Below are positions 6,907-8,155 of a DNA stretch of 8,155 nt, piece after piece; the first letter of the stretch is position 1, and each line of letters starts with the position of its first letter. Source of the stretch: JAFGNW01 sp964618515. Its GTDB lineage: Bacteria; Zixibacteria; MSB-5A5; GN15; FEB-12. The notes beneath the pieces are model-generated. The model was not told the origin of the DNA, made no database searches, and saw only the letters and a list, made by a program, of their open reading frames with translations. The stretch spans positions 1 to 8,155 of the forward strand of contig CAZUAS010000110.1 of NCBI GenBank assembly GCA_964618515.1. Direction: 5' to 3'. Made by a program: the position numbers and the translations under genes.

Positions 6907-6922
6907 AATAAGCAAATTATAC
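6900..6922 (+). promoter_or_regulatory. Inverted repeat over the -10/start site, candidate operator
   Basis: GTATAAT (6900-6906) and ATTATAC (6916-6922) are a perfect 7-bp inverted repeat with a 9-nt centre. A second, nested inverted repeat, TTGCTT (6892-6897) and AAGCAA (6910-6915), overlaps it. Both surround the -10 and predicted start, where a repressor would act. The AT-rich character recalls PerR/Fur-type sites, and a peroxide-responsive regulator would suit a peroxiredoxin gene, but the match to the PerR consensus TTATAATNATTATAA is only partial. AT-rich DNA yields such repeats by chance fairly often. Confidence 0.35.
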
Positions 6923-6970
6923 TTACGCGTTTCACAAAAGCATATTTGAAATTACGAGAAGGAATATGCC

Positions 6971-7438
6971 ATGGTTTTAAAAGTCGGCAATAAAGCACCG
7001 GATTTTACGCTTGAAGACCAGTTCGGCAAAAAAGTAAAACTGTCCGATTTCAACGGCCAGTGGGTAGTGCTTTATTTTTACCTCAAAGACAATACTGCGG
7101 GTTGTACTACCGAAGCCTGTGATTTCTCTGATAACATTAAAACTTTCGAGGAAATAAACACCATTGTCCTGGGTGTCAGCCCCGATTCGGTAGCCAGTCA
7201 CCGTAATTTTGCTGACAAACACAACTTAAAACTCACTCTTTTAAGCGACTCCGAACACAAGGTACTGGAAAAGTATGGGGTGTGGCGGAAAAAAAGCATG
7301 TACGGTCGGGAATATTACGGCGTCGTCCGGACTACCCTGCTGATCGACCCCGACGGCCGGATTGTGCACCTCTGGGATAAGGTTAAGGTGGCCGGGCATG
7401 TTAATGAGGTTCTGAAAAAATATACCGAGTTGACTTGA
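6971..7438 (+). CDS. bcp: Thiol peroxidase, Bcp/PrxQ peroxiredoxin
   Basis: This 155-residue cytosolic thioredoxin-fold peroxidase reduces H2O2 and organic hydroperoxides. It opens with GNKAPDFTLEDQFGKKVKLSDF, the usual AhpC/TSA-family start. The active-site loop YLKDNTAGCTTEAC places the peroxidatic Cys at 45 and a probable resolving Cys at 50, the same positions as in E. coli Bcp. Thr42 and Arg120 (GVVRTTLLIDPDG) complete the catalytic set. Two usual prolines are missing: Leu38 replaces the Pro of the PxxxTxxC motif, and Ala43 replaces the Pro of TPGC. Each is one base from a Pro codon. Length matches the family (about 150-160). Start 6971 is preceded by AGAAGG (6957-6962) at 8 nt; an ATG at 6966 is out of frame and stops at once. 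Electrons would come from thioredoxin or a similar reductant. Confidence 0.94.
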   Translation: MVLKVGNKAPDFTLEDQFGKKVKLSDFNGQWVVLYFYLKDNTAGCTTEACDFSDNIKTFEEINTIVLGVSPDSVASHRNFADKHNLKLTLLSDSEHKVLEKYGVWRKKSMYGREYYGVVRTTLLIDPDGRIVHLWDKVKVAGHVNEVLKKYTELT

Positions 7439-7444
7439 TATAAT
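7436..7444 (+). promoter_or_regulatory. Possible extended -10 promoter element before the epimerase gene
   Basis: TGATATAAT fits the extended -10 pattern TGnTATAAT exactly and includes the TGA stop of the peroxiredoxin. No good -35 is present at normal spacing, which extended -10 promoters can tolerate. Predicted transcription would begin near 7451, only about 5 nt before the ATG, so the transcript would be almost leaderless and miss the AAGAG ribosome site. It may therefore be chance, with the gene read from the peroxiredoxin promoter. Confidence 0.3.
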
Positions 7445-7455
7445 AAGAGTTTACC

Positions 7456-8155
7456 ATGCGTGTTCTTATAAGTGGAGCCGGTGGTTTAATAGGTACCGCC
7501 CTTACCACGGTTTTCGAAAAGGAAGGCTTTACGGTCATCCGGCTGGTCAGGACCAAAAGAGGAGATGACCTGACATCAGTTCTGTGGTATCCGGAGACCG
7601 GGGTGATTGATAGTCCTTCTCTTGAAAAACTCGATGTTGTAGTTCACCTGGCAGGTGAAAACATTGCATCGCGACGGTGGAACAACCGGCAGAAAGCCCG
7701 CATAAAAGACAGCAGGGTAAAAGGGACGCGGCTGTTGAGCCATGCCCTGGCGCAACTTGAGAAGCCACCGCAAACCTATATCTGCGCCTCAGCGACCGGC
7801 TACTATGGTGACCGGGGGGATGAAATACTGGATGAGACCAGTTCCCCCGGACAGGGTTTTCTGGCGGAAGTCTGCAGGCTCTGGGAAGACGCCTGCCAGC
7901 CGGCTGTCGAGCGGGGCATCCGGGTAGTCAAACTGCGCACCGGCGTGGTGCTTTCCCGGTATGGCGGGGCACTGGGTAAGATGCTCATACCGATCAAGCT
8001 GGGAGTGGGTGGACGGTTGGGCAGCGGGCGACAATATATAAGCTGGATCCGGCTCGAAGACCTTACCGCGGCGGTTCTTCATATAGTAACGCATGCGAAT
8101 ATTAGCGGTCCGGTTAATTTAGTTTCCCCGCAACCGGTAACCAATATTGAGCTTA
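7456..8155 (+). CDS. TIGR01777-family NAD(P)-dependent epimerase/SDR protein (3' end missing)
   Basis: Translation from ATG 7456 is open to the window edge, giving 233 residues of a family that is usually about 300. The N-terminal Rossmann motif is GAGGLIG (7-13), with Arg32 after beta-strand 2 suggesting NADP. VVHLAGENIASRRW (62-75), K-I-DSRVKGTRLL (84-94), SATGYYG (112-118) and GFLAEVCRLWEDAC are strongly characteristic of the TIGR01777/YfcH group of extended short-chain dehydrogenases. SWIRLEDL (196-203) matches the family's SWIHxxDL segment, with Arg199 where His is common. The missing part would include the C-terminal DUF1731 domain. Members have often been called SulA-like cell-division inhibitors or nucleoside-diphosphate-sugar epimerases, but their substrates are not firmly known. 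The gene begins 17 nt after the peroxiredoxin stop, with AAGAG (7445-7449) as a weak ribosome site, so the two are probably co-transcribed. The low-numbered start is supported by the Rossmann motif beginning right after it. Confidence 0.9.
   Translation, partial: MRVLISGAGGLIGTALTTVFEKEGFTVIRLVRTKRGDDLTSVLWYPETGVIDSPSLEKLDVVVHLAGENIASRRWNNRQKARIKDSRVKGTRLLSHALAQLEKPPQTYICASATGYYGDRGDEILDETSSPGQGFLAEVCRLWEDACQPAVERGIRVVKLRTGVVLSRYGGALGKMLIPIKLGVGGRLGSGRQYISWIRLEDLTAAVLHIVTHANISGPVNLVSPQPVTNIEL

Noticed and set aside
6899..6914. Full PerR box at the peroxiredoxin promoter
   Set aside because: Only one half matches the consensus well; the other half departs at several positions, so it is listed only as a generic inverted repeat.
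7789..8094. Antisense 101-codon frame opposite the epimerase gene
   Set aside because: The forward frame has unmistakable TIGR01777 motifs throughout; the reverse frame has none and no ribosome site was evident.

Overview
The window holds one tightly packed seven-gene operon (166-6869), followed by a separately promoted peroxiredoxin gene (6971-7438) and the 5' part of an epimerase-like gene that runs off the right edge (7456-8155). All convincing genes are on the + strand. A TolC-type outer-membrane protein and a lipoprotein adaptor point to a diderm (Gram-negative-type) bacterium. Base composition is mid-range and CCGG is visibly frequent. I cannot assign a phylum from this sequence. No RNA genes, insertion sequences, CRISPR arrays or phage genes were seen.

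Left edge (1-165): at most a few codons of an upstream gene, then an AT-rich control region. It carries a good sigma70-type promoter (TTGACA, 17 bp, GATATT). Directly downstream, over the expected transcription start, are two tandem 16-bp imperfect palindromes that look like operators for the TetR-family regulator encoded next.

Operon (166-6869): TetR-family regulator, TolC-like outer-membrane factor, lipoprotein membrane-fusion protein, ABC ATPase 1, ABC ATPase 2, ABC-2 permease 1, ABC-2 permease 2. Every junction is an overlap of 1-4 nt or a gap of 1-2 nt, which suggests translational coupling. From the fusion protein onward the order matches E. coli ybhG-ybhF-ybhS-ybhR. Two differences stand out: the double ATPase YbhF is here two overlapping genes, and the operon brings its own outer-membrane factor. 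Together the products would form a complete tripartite ABC exporter, probably for drugs or other toxic small molecules, repressed by its own first gene. The substrate cannot be read from the sequence.

The two ATPases look functionally asymmetric. ATPase 1 has a normal LSGGM signature but Pro in place of the H-loop His. ATPase 2 has the His but a degenerate signature, LPTGW. In a heterodimer both defects fall in the same composite ATP site, leaving one canonical and one degenerate site.

Right part (6870-8155): a promoter with a perfect TATAAT and a 7-9-7 inverted repeat precedes a Bcp/PrxQ peroxiredoxin whose active-site loop lacks both usual prolines. A truncated TIGR01777-type SDR epimerase gene follows. 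I see no wholly new system. The most notable points are the tandem operator, the asymmetric split ATPase pair and the altered peroxiredoxin loop.
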